The notes below the pieces were generated by a model, which was given only the letters and a program-made list of their open reading frames with translations, ran no database searches and was not told the DNA's origin. The position numbers and the translations under genes are program-made. A stretch of 64,000 nucleotides of DNA from Heterocephalus glaber (lineage: Eukaryota > Chordata > Mammalia > Rodentia > Bathyergidae): NCBI RefSeq assembly GCF_000247695.1, contig NW_004624804.1, forward strand, positions 10,663,491 to 10,727,490, written 5' to 3'. Of this stretch, positions 40,631-52,139 are shown piece after piece; position 1 is the stretch's first letter, and the number at the start of each line of letters is the position of its first letter.

Positions 40631-42000
40631 CCCAGCAATCTATGACAAGTTGTGAACTCCAAAGCGGTTGGGTGGCTCCACCCTGCTGTACTGCCGGTGG
40701 TTGTAGCTCCTATAGTTTCTTTCTTTGGCTGGCTTAGCTCCCTTCTTTTAGCTTTCTTTGAATGACCCATGTTCCTAGCTTCTCCAACCTTCTGGGGTCT
40801 CCACTACACCTTCGGCTTCACATAGCTTCACATGGCTCTCTCAGGAGCCTACTGCCCGGCCTCCCAGGCCTCTTCTGAAACCCGGTTGAAAGCCTTCCTG
40901 ACCCCACAATTCTTGCATTCTGTATGCACCTAAACCAACACCATGTGGATGATGCCAAGGTCTGCTGCCAGCTGGAGCAATAGCCAAGCTTCCTTCTCTT
41001 TTGGCTGTAGGGGTCCAGTGCCTATGAACCAAATCCTTAGAAGCAACTTCCCTGGGCCACCACCATTCTGGAACATGGTGCTCTGGCACTCTCTTCTCAA
41101 AGCAAAGTTTTTTACTTTTGCAATTTTGAGGCTCCAAAGGGTGGAGTCCTGCTGCTTCTTGTGATGCCCTCAGGCCATCTTTTCTCCTGTTCCTTCTCAG
41201 CAATCAAGGTCTCCTCTATTCTATCTTTGCAGGCCACAACTTTACTGGAGTTTCCTTTCTGGCCAAATTCAAAATGTTTCAAGTCATTCTCCTGGACTCT
41301 TTAGTCTTGATTCTCAACATAAATCTGGCTAAAAGCCCCCAACAGTAGCCATGCCAATGCCTCAACATTAGACTGCCTTGAAATTTCTTCTGCCAGATTA
41401 ATTAGTCCACCACCCTTAATCTCAGTCTCAGGCACAGTCTTGGGATGTGAACAAAATGCATCTGGAGTCCAACAGCCAATGCAGCCCTTCTTCCCAGTAG
41501 ATACCTCTGTCTTTACTGGCAGGATCTTTTTTTTTTTGGTACCGGGGATCAAACTCAAGTCCTTGTACTTGCACAGCAGGTAACGAAACCATACTGGCAG
41601 GATTTCTATCAGCCTTCTGCTCTTCTGAGCTCTGACCAGAATCGCCCATACAGTATAGCCTCAGGCATTCCAGCTCTATTTTTTTTTAGCTGCCATCTTT
41701 GAACCTTTCCAAACTCTTCCCACAAGTCATTCTCCAAGGCTCCTGAACCACATGTTCAGGTACAGTCACAGCAACAATTCCACTTCCCTACCAAATTTCT
41801 GCCTTAGTTACTTTTCTCATCGCTGAGACAAAATACTCAACATCTACAGTTAAAAGGGAAAAGGTTTCCTTAGCTCACAGTTTGTAGAGGCTTCAGTGTA
41901 TAATCAGCTGACTATAAGGCAGGGTGGCACAGGGCAGAGCAGCAACAGTTCCTGGTGGACAGAAGGTAGCAAAGCAAAAAGGGTGCAAAAGCTTTTAGCA
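40631..42000. other. Unassigned repeat-like block between two L1 segments
   Basis: No coding gene was recognised. The text from about 40,640 to 41,700 reads like decayed internal sequence of an interspersed element, and 41,800-41,990 ('aaaagggaaaaggtttcctt') also looks repeat-derived. The family is not assigned. A reverse ID sits at 41,524-41,595. Confidence 0.35.
41524..41595 (-). repeat. ID-type SINE
   Basis: Reverse, slightly truncated at the head; 'ctggcaggat' repeats on both flanks. Confidence 0.9.
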
Positions 42001-42294
42001 ATTTTTTTTTTTTTTGATACCAGGGATCGAACTTGGGACCTTGCGCTTGGGACCAAGGCAGGTGGGGACACCACTGAGCTAAATCCCCAGCTCAGAAACT
42101 GCGCTGGTTGAGCATCTTTTTTTTTGGTACTGGGGATCGAACTCGGGACCTTGCACTTTCGAGGCAGGTGCCAGAACCACTGAGCTAAATCCCACTAAGA
42201 ATTATTTTTGGTTTTTTTGCCATACTGGGGATCGAACTCAGGACCTTGCGCTTTCGAGGCAGGTGGTGGCACCACTGAGCTAAATCCCTGGCCC
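42001..42294 (-). repeat. Three head-to-tail ID-type SINEs
   Basis: Three reverse copies in a row (42,001-42,094; 42,117-42,196; 42,205-42,294) separated by 8-22 bp. The text 'gcaaaagctttt' occurs before the first and after the last copy, suggesting successive insertions into one site. Confidence 0.93.
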
Positions 42295-42299
42295 CTGCA

Positions 42300-44648
42300 A
42301 AAGCTTTTAAATGAGATCCCAGTTGTTCATTCTTCATGGTATTTCCTGTGCAATTGAGGTTTTGTTCATAAAGTCTTTACCTACACTAATGTCTTCAAGA
42401 GTTCTACCTATTTTTATTTTCCAGCACATTGAGTATCATTGTTTTAATATTTAGATCTTTGATCCATTTTGATTTTAGGTTAGTGCATGGTGAAAGATAT
42501 GAGTCTAGTTTCAATCTTCAGCATGTGGAAAGCCAGTTTTCCCAGCACTATTTATTAAAGAGGCTATCTTTCTTCCAGTGAAGGTGTTTGGCTCCTTTGT
42601 CAAAGATAAGGTGGCTGAGTATATTTGGAGTTGTTTCTGCATCTTCTAATCTGGTCCATTGATCCTCAGGTCTGTTTTTTTGCCAGTACCATGCTGTTTT
42701 TATCACAGTAGCTTTGTAGTCTAATTTCATGTCAGGAATTGTGATACCCGCTGCCTTGCCTTTGTTGCCCAGAATTACCTTTGTTATTCTATGTCTCTTC
42801 TGGTTCCAAATGAACTTTAGGACTGTTGTCTCTAATTCTGCGAGATATGTTTTTGGAATTTTGATTGGGATTGCATTAAATCTGTAAAACAATTTTGGAA
42901 GTATGGTCATTTTCACTATATTGGTTCTTCTTACCCAAGAAGGGATATCTTTTCATTTTCTGATATCCTCTTCAATGTCTTTTTTCAGAACACTATAGTT
43001 TTCAATATAGAGTTCTTTTACTTCCTTCATTAGATTGATTCCTAGGTATTCCATATTTTTGGATGCTATTAGGAAAGGTGTTGTTTCCCTAATTTCTCTC
43101 TCAGTGAGTTTGTTATTCATGTACAGGAAGGCTATTAATTTTTGAGTGTTGAGTTTTTATCCAGCTATGCTACTGAATTAGGTTATCAAATCTAGAAGTC
43201 TTTTGGTGGAGTTTTTGGGGTCTTCTATGTAGAGTATCATGTCATCCATAAATAATGATAATTTAACTTCTTCCTTTCCTATCCTTATTCCTTTTATTTC
43301 ATTCTCTTGTCTGATTATTGTAGCTACTGTTTCCAGAAGTATGTTGAACAAGAGTGGTGACAGTGGACATCCTTGTCTTCCTCCCAATTTTAGACTGAAA
43401 GCTTTCAGTTTTTGTCCATTTAGTGTGATGTTGGCTATTAGTTTGTCATAGATGCCTTTTATCAGCTTGAGATAAAGGATATCTATTCCAATTTTCTGTA
43501 GAGTTTTTTTTTTTATCATGAATGGGTGTATTGTGTTTACAATGGGTGTATTGTGTTTTACAATTAAATTATCATTTAATTGTAGAAACTGTTTAATTTC
43601 TTCTTTAATTTCATCTGTGACTCATTGGTTGGTCAAGAGGGTATTATATAATTTCCACATGTTTATGAAGTTCTTATGGTTTATTTCACCATTGATTTCC
43701 AATTTCACTGCAGTATGGTCTAGTAATATGCATGGGATAATTTTAATTCCTTTGCACTTATTTAAGCATGTTCTATGAGCTAGTATGTGCTCTGTTTTGG
43801 AGAACATCCCATGTACAGCTGAGCAGAATGTGTATTCTGATGTTGTGGTGTGGAACACTCTGTAGACATCTACTAAGTCCATTTGTTCAGATGTTTGGTT
43901 TAGTTGTAATATTTCATTCTTGGGTTTTTTTCTAGTTGATCTGTTTGTGTCAGTGGGGCATTGTCATCCCCCATTACAACTATATTAGTGCTTATATGAT
44001 TTTTCATGTCCATTAATATTTGTTTTATATTTTGAGGGCACAGTATTTGGTGCATATATATTTATGATTGCTATCTCTTTCTCTTGGATTGTTCCCTTTA
44101 CAAGAATGCATTGACATTTTTTTATCTCTGTCAATCAGTCTTGGCTTGAAATTCACTTTACTGCAAATAGAAGTGCTTTTTTCCAGGTTCCTGTCACATG
44201 GAGTATTGTTTTCCATCCTTTGACTTTCAGTCTATGAATGTATTTTTGAATTAAATGTGTTTCTTGTATGCACCACATTGCTGGATCTTACTTCTTGATC
44301 GATTCTGCCGGTCTGTTTCTTTTGATTGGTGAATTGAGACCATTAGCATTGATGGTTATAACTGATATGTATTGACTTATCCCTGTCATGTTATTTTCCT
44401 GTTGTTGGCTCCCTTATTTCCTCCTCTGTTTAATTTTTTGCCTCGCCTGGTGGATTCATTCTGCTGGGGTTCATGGAGTTCTACTCCTTGTTGTCTCTTT
44501 CTAGAATATCCCTCAGAACATTTTTGAGTGCTGGTTTGGTGGTCATACATTTCTTCAGGTGTTCTTTGTCCTGGAAGTATGTTATTTCTCCATCAATTTT
44601 GAAAGATAGTTTTGTGGAGTACATCAATCTTGGCTGAAGGTTCTTTTC
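42300..44648 (-). mobile_element. L1 ORF2 fragment (reverse transcriptase region), inactive
   Basis: Minus-strand peptides typical of L1 ORF2p: [18 protein letters not shown] and the catalytic-type [12 protein letters not shown] box (43,178-43,519), then [11 protein letters not shown] and the C-terminal end WKKDSLFNK (42,548-42,916). Upstream pieces lie at 43,622-43,882 and about 44,025-44,640. Frames are broken by stops and indels. The 5' end stops abruptly at a telomere-like repeat. Confidence 0.9.
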
Positions 44649-44675
44649 TATCCCTATCCCTAACCCTAACCCTAA
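44648..44675. repeat. Interstitial telomeric repeat (CCCTAA)n
   Basis: About 4.7 units (two CCCTAT variants then CCCTAA units) lying exactly where L1 homology ends. Confidence 0.9.
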
Positions 44676-45480
44676 GAGGTTGGGGGGAAAGTACAGAAAG
44701 AGAAGAAGAGATTAGAAACAAGGCTGGAGGACAAAGGAAGATCATGCAAACTTTGGGAAACTAGTGAAGACAAGAGGGAAAGTGAGAAGAAAGAAATAAA
44801 AACAAGAACAGAACAACAACAACAATAAAACTAGAAATAATGTTCATACTCATATAAAAACAAGAACAATCAAGAAAAAACAAAACAAAAACAAGACCAA
44901 GGAAGAAAAAGAAAAGAAGTCTCACCAGGCATGGTGGCTAAGGCAGGAGGATCACCATGAGTTCAGGGCCAGCTAAAGAAGAAAAGAAAAAAAAATGTCC
45001 ACTTCATGGCATGTCTCTGCTGTCACTGGCAGACAGAGTGGGCACACTTGAGCACAGATCTGTGTTGATTAATCCCAGCAAACTAGCCATAGATTTATGG
45101 TGGTGTAGTGGATAATCCTAGCCAACCTGCACCTTTAGTTACACTGAAGTTCAGGGTGGTTTCTGGTTGTGAGGCTGGAACTGGTTTGTTGAGCCTGCAG
45201 CAGTCCATGTGCCTCCTGCTGGCTTGAACTCGGCTCCTTGACTTCCTGCCAGCTTGAACTTGGTACTGCCTCACTCTGACACTAGAAGCCATTAGATGGA
45301 GTCATCCCATAGCTGTTCTGAGTTCCAAGCTCAGTTGGCCCCTCTCCAAGATGGCTACCAGCCAGTCACCCTCTCCTGGGGGAATGTCTGAACCTCGATA
45401 ACTCACCAGCCACTGCAGTCAGCTGTGTACACTGCTCTGTTCCACTGGTGGATTTCTCTGCAAAGGCCTCTGGGGTCACT
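44676..45480. other. Unassigned stretch
   Basis: An A/G-rich 200-bp start, a partial B1 at 44,930-44,990, then ordinary sequence to an L1 3' UTR. No gene recognised. Confidence 0.4.
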
Positions 45481-45902
45481 AGTGGTCACTGCATCTGCCT
45501 ATATGTCTATCAACAGATGAACCAATAAAAGAAAATGTGGTATTTCTTTAGAATGGAGTACTACTGTGCCATAAAGAAGGATAGACTTGAGTTATTTGTA
45601 GAAAAAATGGATGTACATTGACACCACAACGTTAAATGAAAAAATTGGACACAAAAGCTTAAATATCACATGGTTTCTATACAATGAGAAACCCAATATA
45701 TAAAGCATAAAATAAAAGACAATAGGAAAAAAAGCAGAAAATAAAGTTATTGTAATCCATCATGGCCAATGTATCTAAAAGTATACCTTGATTTAGTATA
45801 ATTGTTTTATGTGGGTTTTTTTGGCCTGTTACTCTGGCTGTTAATCTGTGTTTATGATAATTAATTTGATGAAGACTTATAAAATAAATTTGATACTGGT
45901 AA

Positions 45903-45990
45903 AAAAAATTTTTTTTTGTACTGGGGATTAAACTTAGGACCTTGTGCTTGCGAGGCAGGCAATGGAACCACTGAGCTAAATCCCTGGCAA
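45903..45990 (-). repeat. ID-type SINE
   Basis: Reverse copy with 'ggtaaaaaaaa'-type flank. Confidence 0.92.
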
Positions 45991-46123
45991 AAAAAAGTTG
46001 TTTAAGGTGCTAGAGGGAAAGGGAGAAAAAAGAAAGGAAGGAAAAAACAATTGAGATGTATTATGTACATATATCAGTTTCCCACAATGAACATCATTAT
46101 TATATACTATAAACATGTACTGG

Positions 46124-46216
46124 GGCTGGGGATTTAGCTCAGTGGTTCCAGCGCCTGCCTCACAAGTGCAAGGATCTGAGTTCCATCCCCGGAATCAAAA
46201 AAAAAAAAAAAAAACA
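46124..46216 (+). repeat. ID-type SINE
   Basis: Forward copy; 'aaacatgtact' repeats on both flanks. Confidence 0.93.
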
Positions 46217-46399
46217 TGTACTAACAAAAATTTTTTTAAAAGGAAAGAGATCAAGAGAATGATGAAGGGGGAGGAAAGGAAGGGAACAAAGATGAAAAAA
46301 AATTAAAATATATTATGTACATGTACCAATTCCCCACAAGGAATCTACCATAATGTAAACATTGTGTACTACAAATATGCACTAATAAAAAATTTTTTA

Positions 46400-46500
46400 G
46401 GCGGGTGTGGTAGCCGAAGCCTATAATCCCAACACTGGGGTAGGAGGATTCCCGGGAGTTCAAGGCTAGCCTGAACTCCACAGTGAGATCTTGTTTCAAA
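46400..46500 (+). repeat. B1-type SINE
   Basis: Forward copy with an internal deletion, ending in an A tail. Confidence 0.85.
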
Positions 46501-46509
46501 AAATATTTT

Positions 46510-47370
46510 TTTTAATATTAAAAAAACTAAAAGTAGCACCACTGAATGTTGACTTGGAACGAGGATTCCAAGAAGGAGTTCCGATTGCTAGTGTGATAAT
46601 GTACGTTCCAGAGAGGATTGCTGTAGCAGGATATAACAAAGGCATTTCATTTCAAGACCAGCAGATCTTGACCTTATTCAGTTGAATCCTTTTAAACCTC
46701 TGGTGCTAAAACACCATGTCCTGTACTTATACTCAGTGTAAGACCACTAGACTTTCTGGACTTAGAAAAGCCTCTTACATGAGGCAGTAGGATTGCTTCG
46801 AGTTCAAGGCCAGCCTGGGCTACATAGTGAGAGCCTGTCTCAAACAAAAAAAAAGGAAAGAAAAGAAAAACCTCTTACAACCCCTCAAAATGACAAATCT
46901 GTGCAGTTGGCAGGCTAAAAAGAGAGTGCTCTGAGTGAAAATGCTGTTTGCCAAAGGATAGAGATGGTGAAACAATTCTATACAGCACCTGTGTTGCATG
47001 GGGTCTGCTGCCACCACTTCTAATCCTGACATCAAGTACAGCATTTCAAATGCAACTGTGACAGTTGAAGGAGCATCAGGTGACATGATGTTGTAAAAGC
47101 AGCTCCATTAAGATGATAGATAATCAAACTAAACAGACACCTACAACTTCTAGAAGAGACAAACAAAGAACATGCTATAAAAGAAATGGTCGTGTATTCA
47201 ATTACTGCAGCATTCTGGCTGCTTAATAGCTGGCTCTGGTCATTGCTAGTTAATCCCAGCACTCAAATATATTGTCTGAACTGCTGGAAATATAAAGGAT
47301 TTTCAAACTTTTTTGTTTCTATCTTTGCACTGGGGGCAGGGGGCATTGGCCAGAGGTATGTATGAAATGG
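46510..47370. other. Unassigned, partly coding-like stretch
   Basis: Includes a short plus-strand reading (LERGFQEGVPIASVIMYVP, about 46,545-46,605) that looks protein-like but was not recognised, a 3' half B1 (46,780-46,855) and sequence that could be a retrocopy. No function is proposed. Confidence 0.3.
46780..46855 (+). repeat. B1-type SINE 3' half
   Basis: 'gagttcaaggccagcctggg' to an A tail. Confidence 0.88.
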
Positions 47371-47376
47371 ATTGGA

Positions 47377-47468
47377 AGGGCCGGGGATTTAGCTCAGTGG
47401 TTCCGCCGCTTGCCTCGAAAGCACAAGGACCCGAGTTTGATCCCCGGTACCAAAAAAAAAAAGAAAGA
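47377..47468 (+). repeat. ID-type SINE
   Basis: Forward near-consensus copy; 'gaaatggattgga' repeats on both flanks. Confidence 0.95.
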
Positions 47469-47615
47469 AAGAAATGGATTGGAGAGGTAAGGGTCTTTTG
47501 GATCCACAGGCCCAAAACCTCCCTGACCATATGGCTAGATATTAAAAGATAGCCTATAGGGCTGTAAGTCCAAGCAGGATCAAAACACCTTGCCTTAAGG
47601 AATGAATGCTCAAAC

Positions 47616-47704
47616 TTTTTTTTCTTTTTTGATGCTGAGGATCAAACTCAGGACCTTGCGCTTGTGAGGCAGGTGGCGGAACCACTGAGCTAAATCCCTG
47701 GCCT
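47616..47704 (-). repeat. ID-type SINE
   Basis: Reverse copy flanked by 'gaatgctcaaactt' on both sides. Confidence 0.94.
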
Positions 47705-47811
47705 GAATGCTCAAACTTTATCCAAAGAGGAAAGGCAATTTAAGCAATATTTACAATGTTTCTAAAGACATCTGGATGTAAAGTTTCTGAATCTTAACTT
47801 ATTATTGCTAG

Positions 47812-47900
47812 GCTGGGCATGGTGGCATGTATCTGTAGTCTCAGCACTCTGGAGGATGAGGCAGGAGGAACTCACTGTGAGCTAAATCCCTGGCCCCCCC
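47812..47900 (+). repeat. B1/ID hybrid fragment
   Basis: The 5' half of a B1 runs directly into the last bases of a reverse ID ('gagctaaatccctggcc'). Confidence 0.8.
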
Positions 47901-47987
47901 GTCAGTATTTTTACAAAGGCTCAAGCACACACACATGTGAGCCTAAAACTATAAAGCTTAAAGGAACATCATTTCTGTCCTATAATT

Positions 47988-48014
47988 TTCTCTCTCTCTC
48001 TCTCTCTCTCTCTC
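47988..48014. repeat. (CT)n microsatellite
   Basis: About 13 CT units. Confidence 0.93.
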
Positions 48015-48900
48015 CAAGTTTAAAAATAGTCATTCAGGTTCTTTGCTTAGCGATCTAATTTTCTTGCTTGACAATGTGACTAAAATCAATTGTAGTTTTT
48101 GTCTTTCAAGGCGTGTTTTGCTAAGGACTGAAGATCCGTCCTGAAAAAACTTTTGGTTTTGGTCGTCTTTCTTAGCTTGAGATGGTTAGGATTTGACCCT
48201 CTCTCTCCAGGGCAGTTCTCTTTTCTGTGGCTGCTGCCTTTCAGGACCCAGTTTCCAGGGTGGTGTGTTCCCCCTCCCGGTGACCCTTCCAGAATGAAGC
48301 TGACCTTCACTTATCTCTGGACCATATTCTTAAACAAAACTGGTCTGGATTTGACCCTCAGACTCTTAAAGAATAAATGTAAAGGTTTTAATCCAAGTTT
48401 ATCAGCCTTTCTACCCTTAGGGAGAACTGGAAATTAAATCCTCTCTCTTCCCTCTCCCCTCAGGACTGCTGGGGGTCGGGGAGCTGACTGGTTTTTACAG
48501 CAAAGTTAAGTTCATTGATAAAACAAAAAAATATTCCTAGGGATCCTTATGAATTTATTAACAGTTTTAAACAGAAATAGGTCTGTTCCAGTAAGATAAA
48601 CCATCAGCCTAAATCCCTTCTTAATAACAGTCTGTTTTCATAGATGTAAAAGGGTGTTTCCCTTCCGACTCTTACTACAAGAGATCTCTGCTAATTGATG
48701 GCCTATAGGAAAAGTTCGGACTAGTCTGCTTATAGTTACAAACCTATAAACCCTAAAAAGATTATTGTAGTTTAACTTGGCCAATATTATACACTCCAGT
48801 TTAAAGAGAATTGTTTTGTGCGTTTGTATGTTGTCTGTTTAATGTATGTTAAACACTGGTTAAAGCATCTTCAGAGGCCTTGTTTAAGAAAAATATTTTT
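48015..48900. other. Unassigned stretch
   Basis: No SINE, no gene recognised. Uniform texture suggests a decayed interspersed element, possibly retroviral-type internal sequence, but nothing readable supports a family. Confidence 0.3.
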
Positions 48901-48903
48901 TTG

Positions 48904-48985
48904 GGCCAGGGATTTAGCTCAGTGGTTCTGCCGCCTGCCTCTCAAGCACAAGGTCCTGAGTTCAATCCCCAGTACCAAAATAAAA
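48904..48985 (+). repeat. ID-type SINE
   Basis: Forward full-length copy with an A-rich tail; 'aaatatttttt'-like flank. Confidence 0.93.
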
Positions 48986-49209
48986 AGAAAAAATTTTTTT
49001 GAGCTCAACAATTTATTTATTTTTATTCTTTTTTATGTTTCCATGGAAAGACCATTTATATAGGTTTTCAGGATAAACAAACTTAATGTAAAATATTACC
49101 AGATAAAGACTGACATGCTAGAGTCTTACCTAGAAACAAAAGCCTTAAAGTTGAACAACGTAAAGTTTACTGTGTTAACTTTTTTTGTTGTTAAACATTA
49201 GATCCTTAA

Positions 49210-49299
49210 TTTTTTTTTTTTTTCGGTACCGGGGATAGAACTTGGGACCTTGCACTTGTGAGGCAGGCGGCGGAACCACTGAGCTAAATCCCCAGCCCT
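49210..49299 (-). repeat. ID-type SINE with duplication
   Basis: Reverse copy flanked by 'ttagatccttaattttt' on both sides. Confidence 0.95.
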
Positions 49300-49333
49300 T
49301 AGATCCTTAATTTTTATTATATTTTTTTGTTTT

Positions 49334-49419
49334 GTTTTGTTTTTGGTACCAGGAATCGAACTTGGGACCTTGCACTTTCGAGCCAGCCACCAGAACCACT
49401 GAGCTAAATCCCCAGTCCT
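49334..49419 (-). repeat. ID-type SINE
   Basis: Reverse copy with a (gtttt)n tail, 34 bp after the preceding copy. Confidence 0.93.
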
Positions 49420-49529
49420 TTTTGGTTCTTGAAATTAAAATTTAAAAAAAATTTTTTCCCCATTCCCTTACCCTCCCTTTTTCTCCCTCTTTTTTGTTTG
49501 TTTGTTTGTTTGGTTGGTTGGTTGGTTTT

Positions 49530-49716
49530 TTTGTTTTTGGTTCTGGGGGGATCCACTTGTGAGGCAGGTGTTGGCACCATTGAGCTAAATCCTCCATCTC
49601 CTTATTTGAAAAGCTTTGTTTCCATTTTTTCCTTCTTTTTTGTGGTACTGGGGATCAAATTCGGGACCTTGCATTTGCAAGGCAGGCGCCGGAACCACTG
49701 AGCTAACTCCCCGGCT
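49530..49716 (-). repeat. Two ID-type SINEs (one deleted, one full)
   Basis: A 49,530-49,600 copy lacking its middle and a full reverse copy at 49,640-49,716; 'ttttccttctttt' brackets the latter. Confidence 0.88.
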
Positions 49717-50013
49717 TTTCCTTCTTTTGTCATCCCCCCCCCCCGCTTCCTTTCCCTCATCCCTCTTCCTGGTTCCCCTAACCATATGAACATTTTCTTC
49801 CTATTTCACAATATCTATTATACATTTTGGTCCTCATTTACACTTTCAGTTTCTCACACCAGAGAAACAATGTGGTATTTACACGTGTGTTTGATTTATT
49901 TCACTTATGAGTATGGCCTCAAGGTGCATCCATTTAGCTATAAATGTCTAAAGCTAATCCTTCTTTACAGCAGAGTAGTACTCCATTGTATTTTTTAAAA
50001 ACCACATCTTCTT

Positions 50014-50095
50014 GGGCTGAGGATTTAGCTCAGTGGTTTCGATGCCTGCTGCACAAGTGCAAGTACCCAAGTTCGATCCCTGGTACCAAAAACAA
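50014..50095 (+). repeat. ID-type SINE in L1
   Basis: Forward copy flanked by 'aaaaccacatcttctt' on both sides. Confidence 0.94.
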
Positions 50096-50229
50096 CAACA
50101 AAAACAACAAAAAACCACATCTTCTTTATCCACTCCTCAGTTGATGGGCATTTGGACTGTTTCCAAGATTTAGCTATTACAAACTGTGTTGCTATAAATA
50201 TAGGTGTGCATATATTGCTGTGGTATGAT

Positions 50230-50319
50230 GTGCTTTTTTTTTTTTGGTACCAGGGATTGAACTCAGGACCTTGAGCTTGCAAGGCAGGCTCGGTGTCACT
50301 GAGCTAAATCCCTGGCCCT
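50230..50319 (-). repeat. ID-type SINE in L1
   Basis: Reverse copy with a T12 tail; 'gatg' plus T-rich flank repeats. Confidence 0.93.
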
Positions 50320-50989
50320 GATGCTTTTAATTCTTTCAGGAGGATCCCAAGAAGAGGAATACCTAGGTCAAATGGTAGCTCTAGTTTTAGTTCTTTGAGA
50401 AATCTCCACTGATATCCACAGTGGTTGCACCAGTCTACACTCCCACCAGGAGTGGAGAAGGGTTCCTTTTCCTCCACAGTCCCAGCAGCATTTGTTATTG
50501 GTTGATTTCTTAATAGCAGCCATTCTTTCTGCAGTGAGATGGAATCTCTGAGTTGTTTTAATTTGTATCTCTTGAATAACCAGTGATGTTGAACATCTTT
50601 TCATATATTTATTTGCCATTTCTAATTCTTTATCTGAGAAGTGTCTTTATTTCAGATGCTCATTTTTGCAATGGGTTTTTTAATTTGGGGGGGGTCTGAT
50701 TTTTTGAGATCTTTATATATTCTAGATAAAAGTCCTTTATCTGAATAGCTGGCAAAATTCTTTCCCACTCTGTGAGCTGTCTCTTCACTCTGTTGGTGGT
50801 TTCTCTTGCTGTGCAAAAGCTTTTTCTTAAGATGAGGTCCCAGTTGTTGATTCTTTGTAGTATTTCCCAGGTGGTCTGGGTTTTGTTCATGAAGTCTTTG
50901 CCTACTCCTATGTCCTCAAGCATTGTACCCATTCTCTCTTCCAGCAGATTTAGTGTTTCTGTTTTAATATTTATTTTTTATTTTATTTT

Positions 50990-51076
50990 ATTTTATTTTT
51001 GGTACCTGGGATCGAACTCGGGACCTTGCGCTTGCAAGGCAGGTGGCAGAACCACTGAACTACATCCCCAGCCCTG
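50990..51076 (-). repeat. ID-type SINE in L1 ORF2
   Basis: Reverse copy with an (attttt)n tail; 'ctgttttaatattta' repeats on both flanks. Confidence 0.94.
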
Positions 51077-51206
51077 TTTTAATATTTAGATCTTTTCTCC
51101 ATTTTGATTTTAAGTTAATGCATAGTGAAAGATATGTTGTCTAGTTTCAATCTTTAGTGTGTGGAAAGCCAGTTTTCCCAGAACCATTTATTAAAGAGGC
51201 TATCTA

Positions 51207-51305
51207 TGGCCAGGGATTTAGCTCAGTGGTTTCACTGCCTGCCGCGCAAGCACAAGGACCAGAGTTTGATCCCTGGTACCAAAAAACAAACAAACAAACA
51301 AACAA
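51207..51305 (+). repeat. ID-type SINE in L1 ORF2
   Basis: Forward copy with an (aaac)n tail. Confidence 0.94.
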
Positions 51306-51454
51306 AAACAATAAATAGGCTCTTTCTTCCACTGAGTGTGTTTGGTTCCTTTGTCAAAGATAAGGTGGCTGAGTATATTTGGAGTTGTTTCTGCATCTTG
51401 TAATCTGGTCCACTGATCCTCAGGTCTGTTCTTTTGCCAGTACAAGCTGTTTTT

Positions 51455-51537
51455 GTTTTTGTTTTTGGTACCCGGGATGGAACTTGGGACCTTGTGCTTT
51501 CGATGCAGGCGGTGGCACCACTGAGCTAAATCCCTAG
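51455..51537 (-). repeat. ID-type SINE in L1 ORF2
   Basis: Reverse copy between two repeats of 'tgctgttttt'-like sequence. Confidence 0.92.
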
Positions 51538-51974
51538 GTGTACATGCTGTTTTTATTACAGTAGCTTTGTAGTATAATTTCAGGTCAGGGATTGTGATGT
51601 CCCCTGCCTTGCGTTTGTTGCCCAGAATTACCTCTGCTATTCTATGTCTCTTCTAGTTCCAAATGAATTTTAGGATTTTTTTTCTAATTTGGTGAGATAT
51701 TCTGTTGGTATTTTGATTGGTACTGCATTGACTCTGTATAACAATTTTGGAAGTATAACCATTTTTACTATATTGGTTTTTCCTATCCAAGAACAAGGGA
51801 TATCTTTCCATATTCTGATATTCTCTTCAATCTCCTTTCTCAGAGAACTGTAGTTTTCAACGTAGAAGTCTTTTACTTCCTTCGTTAGATTGATTCCTGC
51901 CACCTAAAATTTCATGATCACTAGTATGGATTAAAATAAATTCCTAACAATTAAAAAAAAATCTGTGATGCCAG

Positions 51975-52130
51975 TTGTGGGGTTGTGGTGGCACACGCCT
52001 GTAATCCCAGCACTTGTGATCCTGAGGCAGGAGGATCACCTCGTTTGAAGACCTCCTGGGCTATGTAGTGAATTCAAGGCCAGCCTGAAATACACAGTGA
52101 CACTTTGTCTTCAAATTAAAAAAAAAAAAA
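51975..52130 (+). repeat. B1-type SINE
   Basis: Forward full-length copy; 'aaaaaaaatctgtgat' repeats on both flanks. Confidence 0.92.
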
Positions 52131-52139
52131 ATCTGTGAT

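Larger units (their letters stand above)
45480..46400 (+). mobile_element. L1 3' UTR fragments, forward
   Basis: 'caacagatgaaccaataaaa' and 'ccataaagaaggatagac' are L1 3' UTR-like. A second 3'-end-like unit (46,280-46,395) repeats 'tattatgtacatgtacc' and ends in aataaaaaattt. ID SINEs lie at 45,903 and 46,124. Confidence 0.6.
49720..51905 (-). mobile_element. L1 3' portion with ORF2 C-terminal half, riddled with SINEs
   Basis: Minus-strand ORF2p text includes [20 protein letters not shown] (51,670-51,903), [20 protein letters not shown] (51,218-51,445), WDLILRKSFCTARETTNRVK (50,660-50,932) and WWECRLVQPLW (50,368-50,619), followed by a 3' UTR. Five ID SINEs (50,014; 50,230; 50,990; 51,207; 51,455) interrupt it. 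Multiple stops; inactive. Confidence 0.92.

Noticed and set aside
43178..43519. Possible functional reverse transcriptase
   Set aside because: L1 ORF2 fragment with stops and frameshifts on both sides and no linked endonuclease or ORF1.
44648..44675. A chromosome end or assembly join suggested by CCCTAA units
   Set aside because: Only about 4.7 units, flanked on both sides by ordinary interspersed sequence; interstitial repeat is the better reading.
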